A DNA stretch of 64,000 nt from Chamaea fasciata (Eukaryota; Chordata; Aves; Passeriformes; Sylviidae): positions 91,809,637-91,873,636 of the forward strand of contig JARCOQ010000001.1 in assembly GCA_029207755.1 (NCBI GenBank), given 5' to 3'. Position 1 is the first letter of the stretch, and each line of letters begins with the position of its first letter. A program made the translations under genes and the position numbers. Positions 27,407 through 37,620 of this stretch are shown in pieces. The notes under the pieces are model-generated. The model was not told the origin of the DNA. It worked only from the letters and a program-made list of their open reading frames with translations, and searched no databases.

Positions 27407-27626
27407 CTCCAAAATCTCCTTCAGAAAAGACTCGGTATGATACATCCCTTGGCCTTCTTACAAAGAAGTTCATTCAGTTGCTGAGCCAATCTCCTGATGG
27501 GGTCCTAGATTTGAACAGAGCAGCAGAGGTCCTCAAGGTGCAAAAAAGGAGGATTTATGATATCACCAATGTACTGGAAGGCATCCATCTCATTAAGAAA
27601 AAATCCAAAAACAACATTCAGTGGAT
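27407..27626 (+). CDS. E2F3: E2F3 coding exon 3 (winged-helix DNA-binding domain)
   Basis: This exon encodes nearly all of the E2F/TDP winged-helix DNA-binding domain. Visible landmarks are [18 protein letters not shown] (first helix), [10 protein letters not shown], and [13 protein letters not shown], the recognition-helix signature whose paired arginines contact the GC core of the E2F site. It ends with [18 protein letters not shown] falls at residues 85-90 of the 335 residues encoded in this window. Compared with the mammalian protein as I remember it, Arg replaces Lys in LNRAAE and Ile replaces Val in NNIQW; both are conservative. The exon is 220 nt: CT completes a Thr codon at the start and AT begins the Met codon finished by the next exon. 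The donor is GTGGAT|GTAAGT, a consensus site. Confidence 0.97.
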
Positions 27627-28181
27627 GTAAGTATTCATTATCCTTTTCCATCCCTGCTGGCTGATTTCACTAGCACAGGGCAGCAGTGTTTTTCTTTTCC
27701 CACCTTTCATTTTATCACTTTGCTCCAAGCAATCATCCAAAATGCCTTCCAACAGGCGAAAAGTCCTATTTTTCTGTTAAGAAAAGTTTACAAAAAGCAT
27801 TTGTCAGGGAAATTAGAAACCAGCATTTTGTTTGAAAACTGGATTAATTGATTTACTTCTGCATGTGGAGTAAGTTTTAGGTATGTGTCTCTACGTACTG
27901 CCTCCCTTGGGTTTTTTTAAGCCGTGGTTAGAAACAAGATTTTGGAAGTAGTTAGAAATATTCAACTCTTACATCTCGATGGCAGTTCCAAAATGTGTTG
28001 TTGTGATAAAAAGGTGCTTTTTCTGGAAAGCGTAGTTTAGGTTGAGTCCCTAGGGGTAGGTTTAGGGAGAAAGGACTAAGAGCTTGATCTCCAGTGTAAA
28101 ATCCTGTCTCTCCCCTTTACCGTGGTGTAGGGTCAGATTTTACAGAATCTGCCCGGGTGTCTTCCTTCTCTGTGTCTGCAG
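27627..28181 (+). other. E2F3: E2F3 intron 3
   Basis: This is a short GT-AG intron (555 bp) with a GTAAGT donor and a TTCTCTGTGTCTGCAG acceptor. I see nothing else in it. Confidence 0.9.
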
Positions 28182-28340
28182 GGGCTGCAGCCTGTCAGAG
28201 GATGGAGGGATGCTGGCGCAGCGCCAGGGCCTCACCAAGGAGGTGACCGAACTGACTCAGGAAGAGAAGAAACTGGATGAGCTAATCCAAAGCTGCACCC
28301 TGGACCTCAAGCTGCTAACGGAGGACTCAGAGAATCAGAG
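28182..28340 (+). CDS. E2F3: E2F3 coding exon 4 (leucine-zipper/coiled-coil dimerisation region)
   Basis: The first G completes the Met codon begun in the previous exon. The exon then encodes [20 protein letters not shown] and continues to [14 protein letters not shown], matching the coiled-coil/leucine-zipper segment of E2F3 that pairs with DP proteins. It is 159 nt and ends after the second base of an Arg codon. Its 5' splice site is not GT: the exon is followed directly by ATATCCTT, the U12-type AT-AC donor consensus, and reading on into the intron gives a short unrelated tail and a stop at 28393-28395. Joining to 30803 restores the Arg codon and the conserved [10 protein letters not shown] sequence, which proves the boundary. 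Confidence 0.96.
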
Positions 28341-28348
28341 ATATCCTT
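28341..28348 (+). promoter_or_regulatory. E2F3: U12-type 5' splice site
   Basis: ATATCCTT directly follows exon 4. It is the exact AT-AC subtype donor recognised by U11 and U6atac. Confidence 0.93.
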
Positions 28349-29924
28349 TTTCCCAAAACCTCAAAGGTGCTCAGCCTCCTTGCTGTGCCCTGTAATACTG
28401 GGAGACTTCCTCTATGTGGTGTCATAGAAAGAAAGCATCAGGAGCTTCAAGAAGTTGAAAAGGTTTTAATGTGGTTTGATATAAAAGCTGCTTAAGCAGT
28501 TTGAACCTGCAATGCTTCTGGAATGTGAAAGGACAAAGCAGAAAAGGTGATACATGAAGGAGACTGTTAACATTTGTGTTCACATAGAGTAGAACCAAGA
28601 ACCTTTACTGATTAATGAGTGACGATATCCAATAGCCCTGTGTTTTTTTCAAGCCTAGAGCAAACCACAGTTTTATGTGTTCAGAAATTATAAAGGCATG
28701 AAGAGAAAGTCTGATAAGGTAACAGACTTGTTTAGTCATTACTTTTTTGATTTATTTCACTTTAAAGTGATATGTATATAAATTACAGGCACAAAGAGGA
28801 AAATAAAAATTGGGATTTGGTTTAATCTGAAACTTGCAACAAAGTTTCGGATTACTTTGGTTAGAGAATCTATAATAAAATATAGATAAAACTTTTATGA
28901 GCTCTCAAAATACCTTAGGCTAAATTATTTAATATAATAGCAATACTAAATTGCATAAGGTTCACATGACTTATTTTGGCTGTTAATACCCTTTGTGAAT
29001 AACCAGTAGTCATTTTTCTTAGATTTCCCACCTATTAGCAACACAAGAAAGCATTTTATTAAATGCTAATGTGAAAATTCATTTTTATATATAATACGTA
29101 GTGTTTAAATAGCATCTAATAAAGTGGATTAATTCCCTATTCTGAAGGACAGGAAATAACTGTGGGAGTACCAGTAAAATGTACTTGAACTACATGAACT
29201 GTGTTGTCTTTTGACAGGATTTCATAGACAATTTGATGTAACCAAAGATCACCAAGAGGCATGGGGAGTAGGATAAACACTGCCTTCAACTAAGAGCATA
29301 ATCTGTGAAGAGACATAAGCAAGACATAACTAAATATGACAATTCTCGATTTTTGTAGCACTGAATCCTGTGGGGACAAACTCTGCCTTTGCAAACCTTA
29401 CTTAACACGTGGTAAAAGCCTTGATAGAAGCCATTGGGTCACTTAGCCTCTTGACCCGTTTGATCCAAGATAGATGCAAGATATATTGGAACTTGGGCTG
29501 TCTGTCTTGCTGTACTGCTCAGTAACAGCACACATTCACGCCACCAAAAAGTATAGTAAGTCAGGCTTTTTATTTCTCTGGCATAAACATTATGCCAGGT
29601 ACCTCACAGATGACAAAACTAAAGAGCTGGAACTGTATGCATGTGATCATGACCATTTCACAGTTCCTTTCACAGCCAAAAGCACTTTGACACCTCAGTG
29701 TCAAACATGGATCAGTATGTGAGTCTTCACCATGTAGTAGCCCCCAAAACATGGCATTTTGACAAATACATGTTGAACAGCAAAATATTCATGTAAAAAA
29801 TATGTGCTTATGCAGAAATTGACATTCTGCACTCTAGAGGTTTAAAGTAGCTGCTTAAAGAGGCTTTAAAAATAATTTTATGTGATATAAATTGACATGT
29901 AAATATGTGAATGTTGCATAAATG

Positions 29925-29975
29925 TTTATATATATATATTATGTATCTTATATATGTTCTGTGTATTATATATTA
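29925..29975. repeat. TA-rich simple repeat
   Basis: This is an imperfect TA dinucleotide patch (TTTATATATATATATT and relatives) within the U12 intron. No other feature is seen in it. Confidence 0.8.
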
Positions 29976-30025
29976 ATGTTGGCAAAGCCCCTCAAGTTTA
30001 AACTGAAATTAGGTTCTCTTCAGCT

Positions 30026-30391
30026 GATAGAGGACTCCAGGGAGACCATATAGCACCTTCCAGTACCTAAAGGGGCCCTGTGGGAGAGCTGGAGTTTTTA
30101 TAAGGACATGTAGTGACAGAACAAGGGGAAATGGCTTTAAACTGGAAGAAGGTGGGTTTAGATGAAGTATTAGACAGAAGTTCTTTACTGAGAGGATGGT
30201 GAGGCACAGAAACAGGTTTCCCAGAGAAGCTATGGATGCCCCATCCCTAGAATTGCTCCAGGCTGGGTTGGATGGGGCTTTGAGCAACCTGGTCTAGTGA
30301 AAGGTGTCCCTGCCCATGTCAGAGGGGTTGGAACTAAATGAAATGATCTTTTAAGGTCCTTTCCAGTCCAAAGATATTCTGTGATTCAATG
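30026..30391 (+). repeat. CR1 LINE 3' end inside the U12 intron
   Basis: This sense-oriented CR1 tail has the blocks GAGGATGGTGAGGCACAGAA, GGCTGGGTTGGATGGGGCTT, GAGCAACCTGGTCTAGTGAA and GGTTGGAACTAAATGAAATG, ending ATTCTGTGATTCAATGA. It stops about 395 bp before the U12 branch point, so it does not disturb the splicing signals. Confidence 0.9.
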
Positions 30392-30784
30392 ACACTGTGT
30401 ATGCACTTCTATAGCATGCATCTATAAATTCCTATACACATTTTCAGTGACTTTTCAGCTCTCACCATTTTGAGAGCAAGTGCATAAAATTTTTTGCTTC
30501 ATGGAGTCTGTGAATAATATCAGGTTGTTGAACATTAGCTTAGGTAGTTTCCCACATATGGAGTAGGAGAGAAGTACTCAGCACAGCAAAATTCCTTTTG
30601 TTCACGGAGTGGTGTCCCCAGCTGTTACATCAAAGGGAAGTTCTCACAGGCCTTTGTGGCAATCACAGTGTAGAGAACAGGAAACCTTGGGCTAAGAGCT
30701 GTGTTGCATGAGAAAATGGAAAAATAATTCAAAGACTTCTGCCTCTTCAAATAGTCTGAGTGAATGGTAACCTGGGATGGAAAA

Positions 30785-30793
30785 TTCCTTAAC
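30785..30793 (+). promoter_or_regulatory. E2F3: U12-type branch point
   Basis: TTCCTTAAC is an exact match to the U12 snRNA branch-site consensus, placed about 10 nt upstream of the AC 3' end at 30801-30802. Confidence 0.93.
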
Positions 30794-30802
30794 CTTGATT
30801 AC

Positions 30803-30917
30803 ATTAGCTTATGTGACGTATCAAGACATTCGAAAAATTAGTGGCCTTAAAGACCAAACTGTTATAGTTGTGAAAGCTCCTCCAGAAACAAGACTTGAAG
30901 TGCCTGACCGAGTGGAG
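30803..30917 (+). CDS. E2F3: E2F3 coding exon 5 (marked-box start)
   Basis: The first A completes the Arg codon across the AT-AC intron. The exon then encodes [20 protein letters not shown] followed by [18 protein letters not shown], the start of the marked box that helps bind DP proteins and other partners. The exon is 115 nt and ends in phase 0 at GAG|GTAAGG. RVE replaces the SIE I recall from mammals, a mild divergence just before the next splice site. Confidence 0.96.
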
Positions 30918-33229
30918 GTAAGGAGAACCTGGCATTTTCTGCCAGGTTATGTATAATTTTTCTACAGATGCAGTGTCTCCTGAGCCTTACTGTGATATGT
31001 GCCCAGGTACACAGTCCTAGATTCTTACAAATTTTAGGGATGTTTCAGTAGAAAAAGGAAGAGGAAACTTTAAAAATCTGTTTACACAGAACAATGGTTA
31101 TTTGTTCCTTTTCACTCACTTTCAGATTTCTTCAGAGTAATCCACACTATTTACAGATATTTTGTTTTGCTATGCTCTATGTAAAGAAAAACTCTCTTTT
31201 CACAATTGAAATTTCCTTGGTTTGTAGCAATGTAAAATCTTTCACAAGAAATTCAGCTTTCTTATTTTTGCTAAAAAGCCAATGGATAATTCAGTGCCAT
31301 AAGTATCTTGACGACTCATATAACTGATATCCTAGTTTATTGAAACATCTTTTCATGTAGGAATGTATTTTCTAAAGCATTGCAGTTATTGTAGAAATTT
31401 GTGTTTTACTTCTAGAGCACATTCTTGCCCTTCCTCCTTTCATCATCATCTTTGCTTCGTTGGCACTTACTTTATTTCTCACTTGTGAAGAGAGACCCAA
31501 GTATGTTGGGCAAATGGGAATAATTGACAGGAACTGGATTAGAGATTCAAAAAATGTACCTGATTTCTTCACTCAAACAGCAACTAGAGATGGGGCTAAT
31601 GCCACAAACACTGCTAATGTTTTGTTCATACCTGTGCATTAATCCTTCATCCCTATACTGGGCCAGTGAGCTCAGCCATACCTGCTGCCCTGTGGGCAGG
31701 AACAGACTCTGGATTCCTTGTCACTATTTTTTTTCCCCTAAGATTGTTCTTTGCTTGCATAGACCCATTATGGTTTCCATCCTTCTTGTTTTCTTTTCTT
31801 TGCCTTTGTCCTTACTTTCCCCTTTGAACCTTGTTGCAGGTTTTGGCAGGAAGAATAAATCATTTTGCTGCAAAAGGGTATCTTTTATCAGTATTCATAA
31901 ATATATACTGTTATGGTTGTTTGCTTTCCTGTTTTTCCCCTGGGCATTATGCTTTGATTTTTTAATTCAGTGAAATCAGGCAGGCAGAGAGAGATGCACA
32001 CAGTCATTAAAATTAGTGCTTAGACCTCCCTTATCCTCTATACCCACCTTATTTAATTTTCAGCTTCAGGCAGTAAGGTCCTATTTCTTTCTGTCACATG
32101 CAATTGCATTTCAGTGGGCTTTTTTTGCATACCTCAGTCACTCAATAGTACCTTCCTTCTTCAACTCCTGCTCTTCCCATCTCCTTTTTTTTTTCTAATT
32201 ATCTGTAGCATTGCCCTAAGTACTCTTCACTGTTTTCCCTGACAAACCCCATTCAGTTTCTGTTCTCTGTATTTGTAAATGCTGTCTATTATGTTACATA
32301 ACTGTCAGAACCCAAATAATAAGAGGAACATTTTGTCAAAGGGCACAAAAGGAAATACTTTAAACAAGTCTGCAAAGAGGTACCTAATGCCTATATTTAT
32401 GCTTTTTAGAATAAAAACTACTGATGCAATGCAGCGGCAGCAAGTTTATTTATAACCAGAATAATTTATGATTTTCCATCATAACGCAAAGAGCAGCTTT
32501 GCAGGTTTTTTGTGCCTGGGTCGTGTTGCTTTATTTCATCAGTGTGTGAAGCTTAGGAAAAATGTAACTTCTTGCAACAAATTAGCAGTTCCTATTCAGA
32601 ACCACCGTCAAAATCACTGCCTTGAGGGGGCAGAAGGACTTACATAAGTAGTTTGGGTGAAGAAAACAGTGTCTAGTTTGGTGTTTTTTTGTTATTTGGA
32701 AATGTTGCCTGATAAATAGGTGAACTTACATATGGATATTTGAGTTCAGTTGAGGAGGTGCTGAAGCCTTTTGGGAGAGTGGGGAAGATGTTTTGGCATC
32801 TTTTTAAAGCAGAAACATTTATACAAATGTATCCAATATTATTGTTATGAATAATAATAAAACCTGTGACTTGCATCCCACAATTCCATTCCATCAGAAT
32901 GCTCCAGGCTATTGTGATTATAAGAAAATGTTGGGAGTTTAATCCTTTATGCCGCCCTTCTTATGATATGACACACAAAAATGGTGGGATTTTGAGATTT
33001 GTGCACTACAGTGGGAAAAGTTTTTATCATCTAGTCTGCAAGGTACATCAGCCAAACCTTTCATGCCTTGGGAAAAAAAAAAAAAAAAGGCTTGGTGTTC
33101 TTTTCAGGATCTTTTGATTAGTAAAACTGCATTCAAACACTCACAACCTAGTAAGAATTTACTCAGTGTCATCAAAGTTCTGTTGTGTTCATTGGTGTAA
33201 CGCCATTCTGCTGTTTGTTTTATTAGCAG
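30918..33229 (+). other. E2F3: E2F3 intron 5
   Basis: This GT-AG intron of 2312 bp is AT-rich, with an A-run at about 33069-33087 and no recognisable repeat or gene. It ends in TTTATTAGCAG, giving two AG acceptors three bases apart (see the finding on NAGNAG splicing). Confidence 0.9.
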
Positions 33230-33365
33230 AGTGCATTGATACATTTATCTAGTACTCAAGGACCCATTGAGGTTTATCTGTGCCCAGAGGAAAGCGATGC
33301 CCTCAGTCCAATGAAAACCTATAGTCAGGACCACAATGGAAATATTTCCAAAACCATTTCCAAAG
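33230..33365 (+). CDS. E2F3: E2F3 coding exon 6 (marked-box end)
   Basis: This exon encodes [20 protein letters not shown] and then [18 protein letters not shown], the end of the marked box and the start of the linker to the transactivation region. It is 136 nt, entered in phase 0 and left in phase 1 at AAAG|GTAAAA. The start was chosen at the second AG of TAGCAG because that keeps the same length as the mammalian protein (SALIHL against SLQIHL); using the first AG would add one Gln. ALIHLSS differs from the usual LQIHLAS, so the start of this exon is less conserved than its core. Confidence 0.94.
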
Positions 33366-34081
33366 GTAAAATTATTTCTTTGCAATACTAATGGCCTTTC
33401 TTTAAGCTCGCATTCAAGGTTTCAGTTTGAACTTTGGATTTCCAGCTCTTTTTCTTTGGCTTTATGTTCCTAAGAAGTGAAAAGCTAAGGTATCAATTTT
33501 TCACTATGTACTTCTGGTTTATGTAGCCGGGAATGAGTTTCCCTTTGCATCATTTATTTAAAGTAAGTTTCCTCTATGCATATTGTATGTAATCAAAGTG
33601 TTTGTAATACTGAAGAAAGAAACCGTTTTGTTGTTTTAAGTTTTCAGATGAGACAGTAGCAGTAAAGATTCATCTCAACACAAGAGGCAGAAATCTCTGT
33701 GTATGGGTATATGTGAAGCTACATTACTTCACTGATGACATCTGGTACCTAGAAAATTCTCAGTTTTGACTGTGGTCTCCACTGAAAAATGGGCATCTCA
33801 CTAAGTTTTATTTATTTCCCCCTCTAGCTGTTTAAATCTTGTAAGATAACTTCTTAGTAGAAAAGTCAGAGATGATTGCAACATGACCATTTTTGAGAAG
33901 CCCTTTGTAACAAAAGCCCTTGTATCAAAAACAAGCTAGAAATTATATGGAGGCCATTTTCTTATTGTTGAAATGATTTGTGAAAGGCCATTTATGCAGT
34001 GGTTACTTTGATGTGTGTCTGATATTTCTACTGAGATTAAATGTGGCGTCTTTTATTTTTTTTCTCTCCCTCCTGTCACAG
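33366..34081 (+). other. E2F3: E2F3 intron 6
   Basis: This is a 716 bp GT-AG intron with a GTAAAA donor and a strong CTCTCCCTCCTGTCACAG acceptor. I see nothing else in it. Confidence 0.9.
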
Positions 34082-34347
34082 AAGTGGCTTCTGCTAACTC
34101 AGGACAAGGTGACTGCTCAGTAAATATGGCAACAATCTCTCCACTGGCTTCTCCCACCAACCTTCTACAGCAGACCGAGGACCAAATTCCCTCAAACTTT
34201 GAAGGACCATTTGTGAATTTGCTGCCTCCTCTGCTTCAGGAAGATTATTTGCTGAGCCTTGGGGATGAAGAAGGCATCAGTGACCTCTTTGATGCTTACG
34301 ATTTAGAAAAACTTCCTTCACTGATGGATGAATTTATATACAGCTGA
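34082..34347 (+). CDS. E2F3: E2F3 last coding exon (transactivation and RB-binding)
   Basis: AA completes a Glu codon, then the exon encodes a Ser/Thr/Pro-rich stretch, [17 protein letters not shown], and the C-terminal acidic region. [20 protein letters not shown] is the RB pocket-protein binding motif embedded in the transactivation domain (about residues 302-320 of the 335 visible). The end, [14 protein letters not shown] followed by TGA, differs from the mammalian terminus as I recall it. Six exons sum to 1008 nt, exactly 336 codons with stop, which supports every junction. Cyclin docking, DNA-binding, dimerisation and RB-binding segments are all intact, so this is an activator E2F, not a repressor-type family member. 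Confidence 0.97.
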
Positions 34348-34449
34348 TTGTCTTAAGTGCTGTCCATATCTAAACTATGTTTTTAATGGAATCAAAAAAC
34401 CTGCCGTCTTTCAGAGTTGTCCTCTACTTACCATAAAATAGCATTATTG

Positions 34450-34455
34450 AATAAA
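34450..34455 (+). terminator. E2F3: proximal poly(A) signal of E2F3
   Basis: AATAAA lies 103 nt after the stop codon, followed by a modest T/G-containing stretch. If used it would give a very short 3'UTR lacking all the microRNA sites noted downstream. Confidence 0.5.
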
Positions 34456-35021
34456 CTAGGCTCCTGAACAGTGCTGATATTTTAATTGAATACTCCCCGT
34501 AATACTATAAGAAACAAGGGAAGGCTTTTACAGCAGAACCTTCTCCTTGACCCCAAGCTCCAGTGCCTTGCGAGTCAGCAGGTGCAAGCAGGTGACCATA
34601 GATGTTTTGTCTTCACACTCCCCCAGTCTCTGCTTACCGTGACAAGTGGGCTTATGGAGAAGGGCTTCATGAACTGCTTTAGTCCTAAATAACAATTTTG
34701 TAATAGTATTTCAGGTCGTGCCTTCTGCAGAGAATGCATGTCTTTTGAGTGTCACAACATGGATTGTACATGCAGTGAACGTTAATATGAAGTAATGCAA
34801 AAGAGTGGAATGGGATTCTTCAGCTACTTGTGGGAATGTTTAAATTGCTGTCATAATGCTCATTTTGAGCTGTCTATATGTCTCATTATGAGGTCAAATA
34901 CTTATGTCCTTAAAAGCTTTTAATGAAAAGGAAATACACTGTAAATGTGGTGTATATTGCAGATATTGAAAAGTATAAAGTTCTGCCACTTCTCGTAGTA
35001 ATTGCAGATTTTTAAAAATGC

Positions 35022-35042
35022 TTGTGTGTGTGTGTGTGTGTG
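35022..35042. repeat. (GT)n microsatellite
   Basis: This is about ten GT units inside the E2F3 3'UTR, followed by a T-rich stretch. It is likely polymorphic. Confidence 0.95.
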
Positions 35043-35184
35043 AAAGTAGTTTTTGTTGGTTGTTTTTTTTAAACTAGAACGAAGATGCACAGTTCAATTT
35101 TACTGCCCCCAGTGTGCATTAGAACTGGTACAAGAATTTTTGTGGTACTAAGTGGGGCTTCATGTTAAGTGCCTACTAGAGATG

Positions 35185-35191
35185 CACTGTG
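35185..35191 (+). promoter_or_regulatory. E2F3: candidate miR-128 seed match
   Basis: CACTGTG is a 7-mer match to the miR-128 seed. E2F3 has been reported as a target of this microRNA in mammals. A single 7-mer can occur by chance. Confidence 0.35.
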
Positions 35192-35636
35192 GGTTTTTCC
35201 CTCTATGGAAAACACTTTTGCCAAGCTTTGTTTGTTCAATATATCATATTTATCTCAGTGGGTTAGCTTCCTCTGCTTACAGCTTTTTATAATTCTCTTC
35301 GCCAGCAAAATGGAACTAATTTTTTTCCAAAGTACATAACTGTAAGTACCGCATCAACTGAATTGCATTTATTTTTTGAAGATCTTTGCTAGTATAGTAT
35401 AGTACCAATATTTATTTTTTGAACGTCAGAGGAATTCTAAGAAGTCTTAAATAATTTTTTTTTCTTGAGTGTAAAATATTTTGCCATGGGCTAAATTAAT
35501 GTAATGTTGATTAGATGATGCCCATATAATCTTTTTGTTTGCATTACTGTTGTGCTTATCTGACATACTCAGAAAATTAGTACTATTTGTACTGTAGTAG
35601 AATATTATGTATGCAGGTTTTCTGGTACCATTGAGT

Positions 35637-35644
35637 TGCTGCTA
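35637..35644 (+). promoter_or_regulatory. E2F3: candidate miR-15/16/195/497 site
   Basis: TGCTGCTA is an 8-mer match (seed plus A opposite position 1) for the miR-15/16/195/497 family, which targets many cell-cycle genes; E2F3 is a reported target of miR-195. Confidence 0.5.
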
Positions 35645-35891
35645 TGAAAGCTCACACACGAAAAGGCAAGAAGTCACAGTACTAATAAGGAAACTGTATG
35701 ACTGTGTGGGTTTTGGAATATAACAAATGTATAAAGGGCAACACATAAAGAACTGTTAAACAGTGTTAAGTGTGTGTTTATATGTACAAATGTTTGCATA
35801 GATCATTCAGCAGTTGTATTTAATTTGATATATGTTCTCAACTCACACTTTAGTTATCTAGCAGTTTTGTACAATAGAATTAATTTGTAAA

Positions 35892-35899
35892 CACTGCCA
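35892..35899 (+). promoter_or_regulatory. E2F3: candidate miR-34/449 site
   Basis: CACTGCCA is an 8-mer match to the miR-34/449 seed. miR-34a regulation of E2F3 is established in mammals, so conservation of the site in this lineage is plausible. Confidence 0.55.
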
Positions 35900-36041
35900 G
35901 AATATTTTCTATCTGGTTTGTAATTTTTTAAGAGTTTTTTTAGATGTGGATCTGTAAATAAAATTGTAGTATTTAAAGTTTTTGTCTTGTGGAAGAGGAA
36001 AGTAAAAGTTGTGTGAGCATGAAGTTTTGCAAGACAAAGGG

Positions 36042-36048
36042 GCACTTT
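36042..36048 (+). promoter_or_regulatory. E2F3: candidate miR-17/20/106 site
   Basis: GCACTTT is a 7-mer match to the miR-17 family seed. The miR-17-92 cluster and E2F1-3 form a known feedback loop, which makes the site credible though not proven. Confidence 0.45.
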
Positions 36049-36324
36049 TGTGAGGGAAGAGAAAATGAAGACTAACGCAGACCATCTTTTTTTTGTACAA
36101 GTAAAACACCTGTCCCAATGTGTGTGGGCAAAATACTAATCTAACTTAGCTTTGCATTGTATGCTAGTTTAAAAAAAAAACACAAAACAAACCTCTGTAA
36201 AATACTGTAAAAAAAAGGAAAAAAACAACAAAAAAAGCTTTTATGGTGAGTTTTGTAAATAGATTTATTAAAGGCTGACATGTTCTCTAGCTGTGATCTT
36301 ACCACTTCAAATGGATGTAATTTG

Positions 36325-36355
36325 AATAAATTTTGTATGGTAATGAATCAATAAA
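36325..36355 (+). terminator. E2F3: distal poly(A) signals of E2F3
   Basis: Two AATAAA hexamers (36325-36330 and 36350-36355) close the AT-rich 3'UTR, followed by T-rich sequence. They are the likely main 3' end of the gene. Confidence 0.75.
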
Positions 36356-36599
36356 AATGAAATTTTTTAAAGACTTTAGATTTGTATACATCTATTTAAT
36401 TTTTTTTTACTCTTGGTGCCTGTCATACTGTTTCTTGAAACCTGTTACTGTTCTTGTTATTAGTGCAAACACTCATTTGACACTGGATAGTTTCAATCCC
36501 CTTTTTTTATGATGCCAACAATAAGTTCAGTGGGGTTTTTTAAGCCAGAGTGAAACAAGAATAAAAGACACATGTTAAGAGACACAGCAGGTGATCCAG

Positions 36600-36906
36600 A
36601 GGTTGCGACAATACAGGTTTATTTTTATTTATTCCCTCTCATCTCATATGAATTAGGAACAGACTTCTTGCAAGCTTCATAGAAATGGTGTTATTGTAGG
36701 ATTAAATCACATGAAAGCCGTTGTTGAAGATCTGCTTAACCTGCCTACTGATAATTCTCCAGAATTTCCTAAAAGTAACATTGGAAAGAAGTTGTGTTTT
36801 CTTGAGTCACTTCTAACAGTCCCTTGTGCCAGACTGATCTTTACAAACTTTTACTTCTTTTCTGGTATTGGTGCTGCACCTTTCTAGAAACGCGGCCATC
36901 CATCAA
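36600..36906 (-). other. candidate minus-strand terminal exon (speculative)
   Basis: Read on the minus strand, a clean pyrimidine tract (CCCCTTTTTTGGCAG) ends at an AG acceptor just before 36906. Some 275 nt later come clustered AATAAA signals (plus-strand TTTATT at 36618-36633). The segment itself has short frames only; one begins LMDGRVSRKVQHQYQKRSKS and then stops. This layout fits the last exon of an antisense or divergent non-coding transcript ending tail-to-tail with E2F3. No matching upstream exon could be fixed, so it may be chance. Confidence 0.2.
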
Positions 36907-37594
36907 CTGCCAAAAAAGGGGAAAAAAATCACAATAATAAAATCACAGTAATATGGTTGATTGCTTAAATGCTGTACCTCTGAGAAGTCATTTGTGTCTT
37001 GTCAACTTCCTGCACACTAGGAGAAGGCTATTGCTTTCTCTGTGCACCTGTACATATTCAAACATCTGCACACAGCAGTACTGAAAAGAAGATTACAGAG
37101 GTTCTCTCTATATTCTTGATAAATAATAAAGGAGGGCTAGATAGGTGTGTTCTCTGATCTCCCTTCGAAGCAGAGGTGGCAATAAATATCTGCTGTACCT
37201 CCCTGGCCTGTTCTCAGTTTCTCTATTCTCCAGTTACCATAAGCACTTTTTTTATTGGCCCCTAGAATCTGCTACTGGTTACTAGTTTTCATGTCATTTT
37301 CCCCTCTCCTTCCTTGTGCTTTCTGTATCTGTTTTGCAAACTTGGGATGTGCTGAGGTGCAGGATAAAAAAAGTCAGCCAGTAAAAATACTTAATCCTGC
37401 TCCTCCAGGCTAGCGTGGGGTACCTGAACATTATTCAGTGTACAAGTATTAGTTCCAGGGAGGTTTTATTGGGGCCTTTATGTGCTGCATTCCTTGGCTG
37501 CCAGCAGACGGAAAAGGTTTTGGAAAAGTCTGTCAACATGGCCTGAATGATAGGCAACTATTTATGCCTTTACACACAGGATAAGAGTTTGAAG

Positions 37595-37620
37595 AAAAAA
37601 AAAAAAAAAAAAAAAAAAAA
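37595..37620. repeat. poly(A) run
   Basis: There are 26 consecutive A residues with no recognisable retroposon body upstream. This is a simple repeat. Confidence 0.95.

Larger units (their letters stand above)
28341..30802 (+). other. E2F3: U12-type AT-AC intron of E2F3
   Basis: This intron (2462 bp) is removed by the minor (U11/U12) spliceosome. It starts ATATCCTTTT, a perfect match to the U12 AT-AC donor, and ends GATTAC, so its terminal dinucleotides are AT and AC. TTCCTTAAC at 30785-30793 is an exact U12 branch-site consensus, with the branch A about 10-11 nt before the AC end, the usual tight spacing. There is no long pyrimidine tract, as expected for this class. It contains a CR1 tail (30026-30391) and an A/T-rich microsatellite-like patch (29925-29975). 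U12 introns are known in E2F family genes, and minor-class introns usually splice more slowly than ordinary ones. Confidence 0.93.
34348..36370 (+). other. E2F3: E2F3 3' untranslated region
   Basis: About 2 kb of AT-rich, non-coding sequence lies between the stop and the distal poly(A) signals. It carries TTTATTTTTT-type AU-rich stretches, a GT microsatellite, two TGTAAATA Pumilio-type motifs (35953-35960 and 36254-36261) and seed matches for several microRNAs linked to E2F3 (listed separately). The distal end is inferred from AATAAA at 36325 and 36350, with cleavage expected some 10-30 nt later. Confidence 0.85.

Noticed and set aside
28084..28395. Exon 4 extended as a 103-codon ORF
   Set aside because: The upstream part is intron, and the part after 28340 reads into the U12 intron; the AT-AC junction explains the true end.
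31524..31973. 149-codon ORF in E2F3 intron 5
   Set aside because: Hydrophobic translation of T-rich intron; no homology seen and no splice signals linking it to E2F3 exons.
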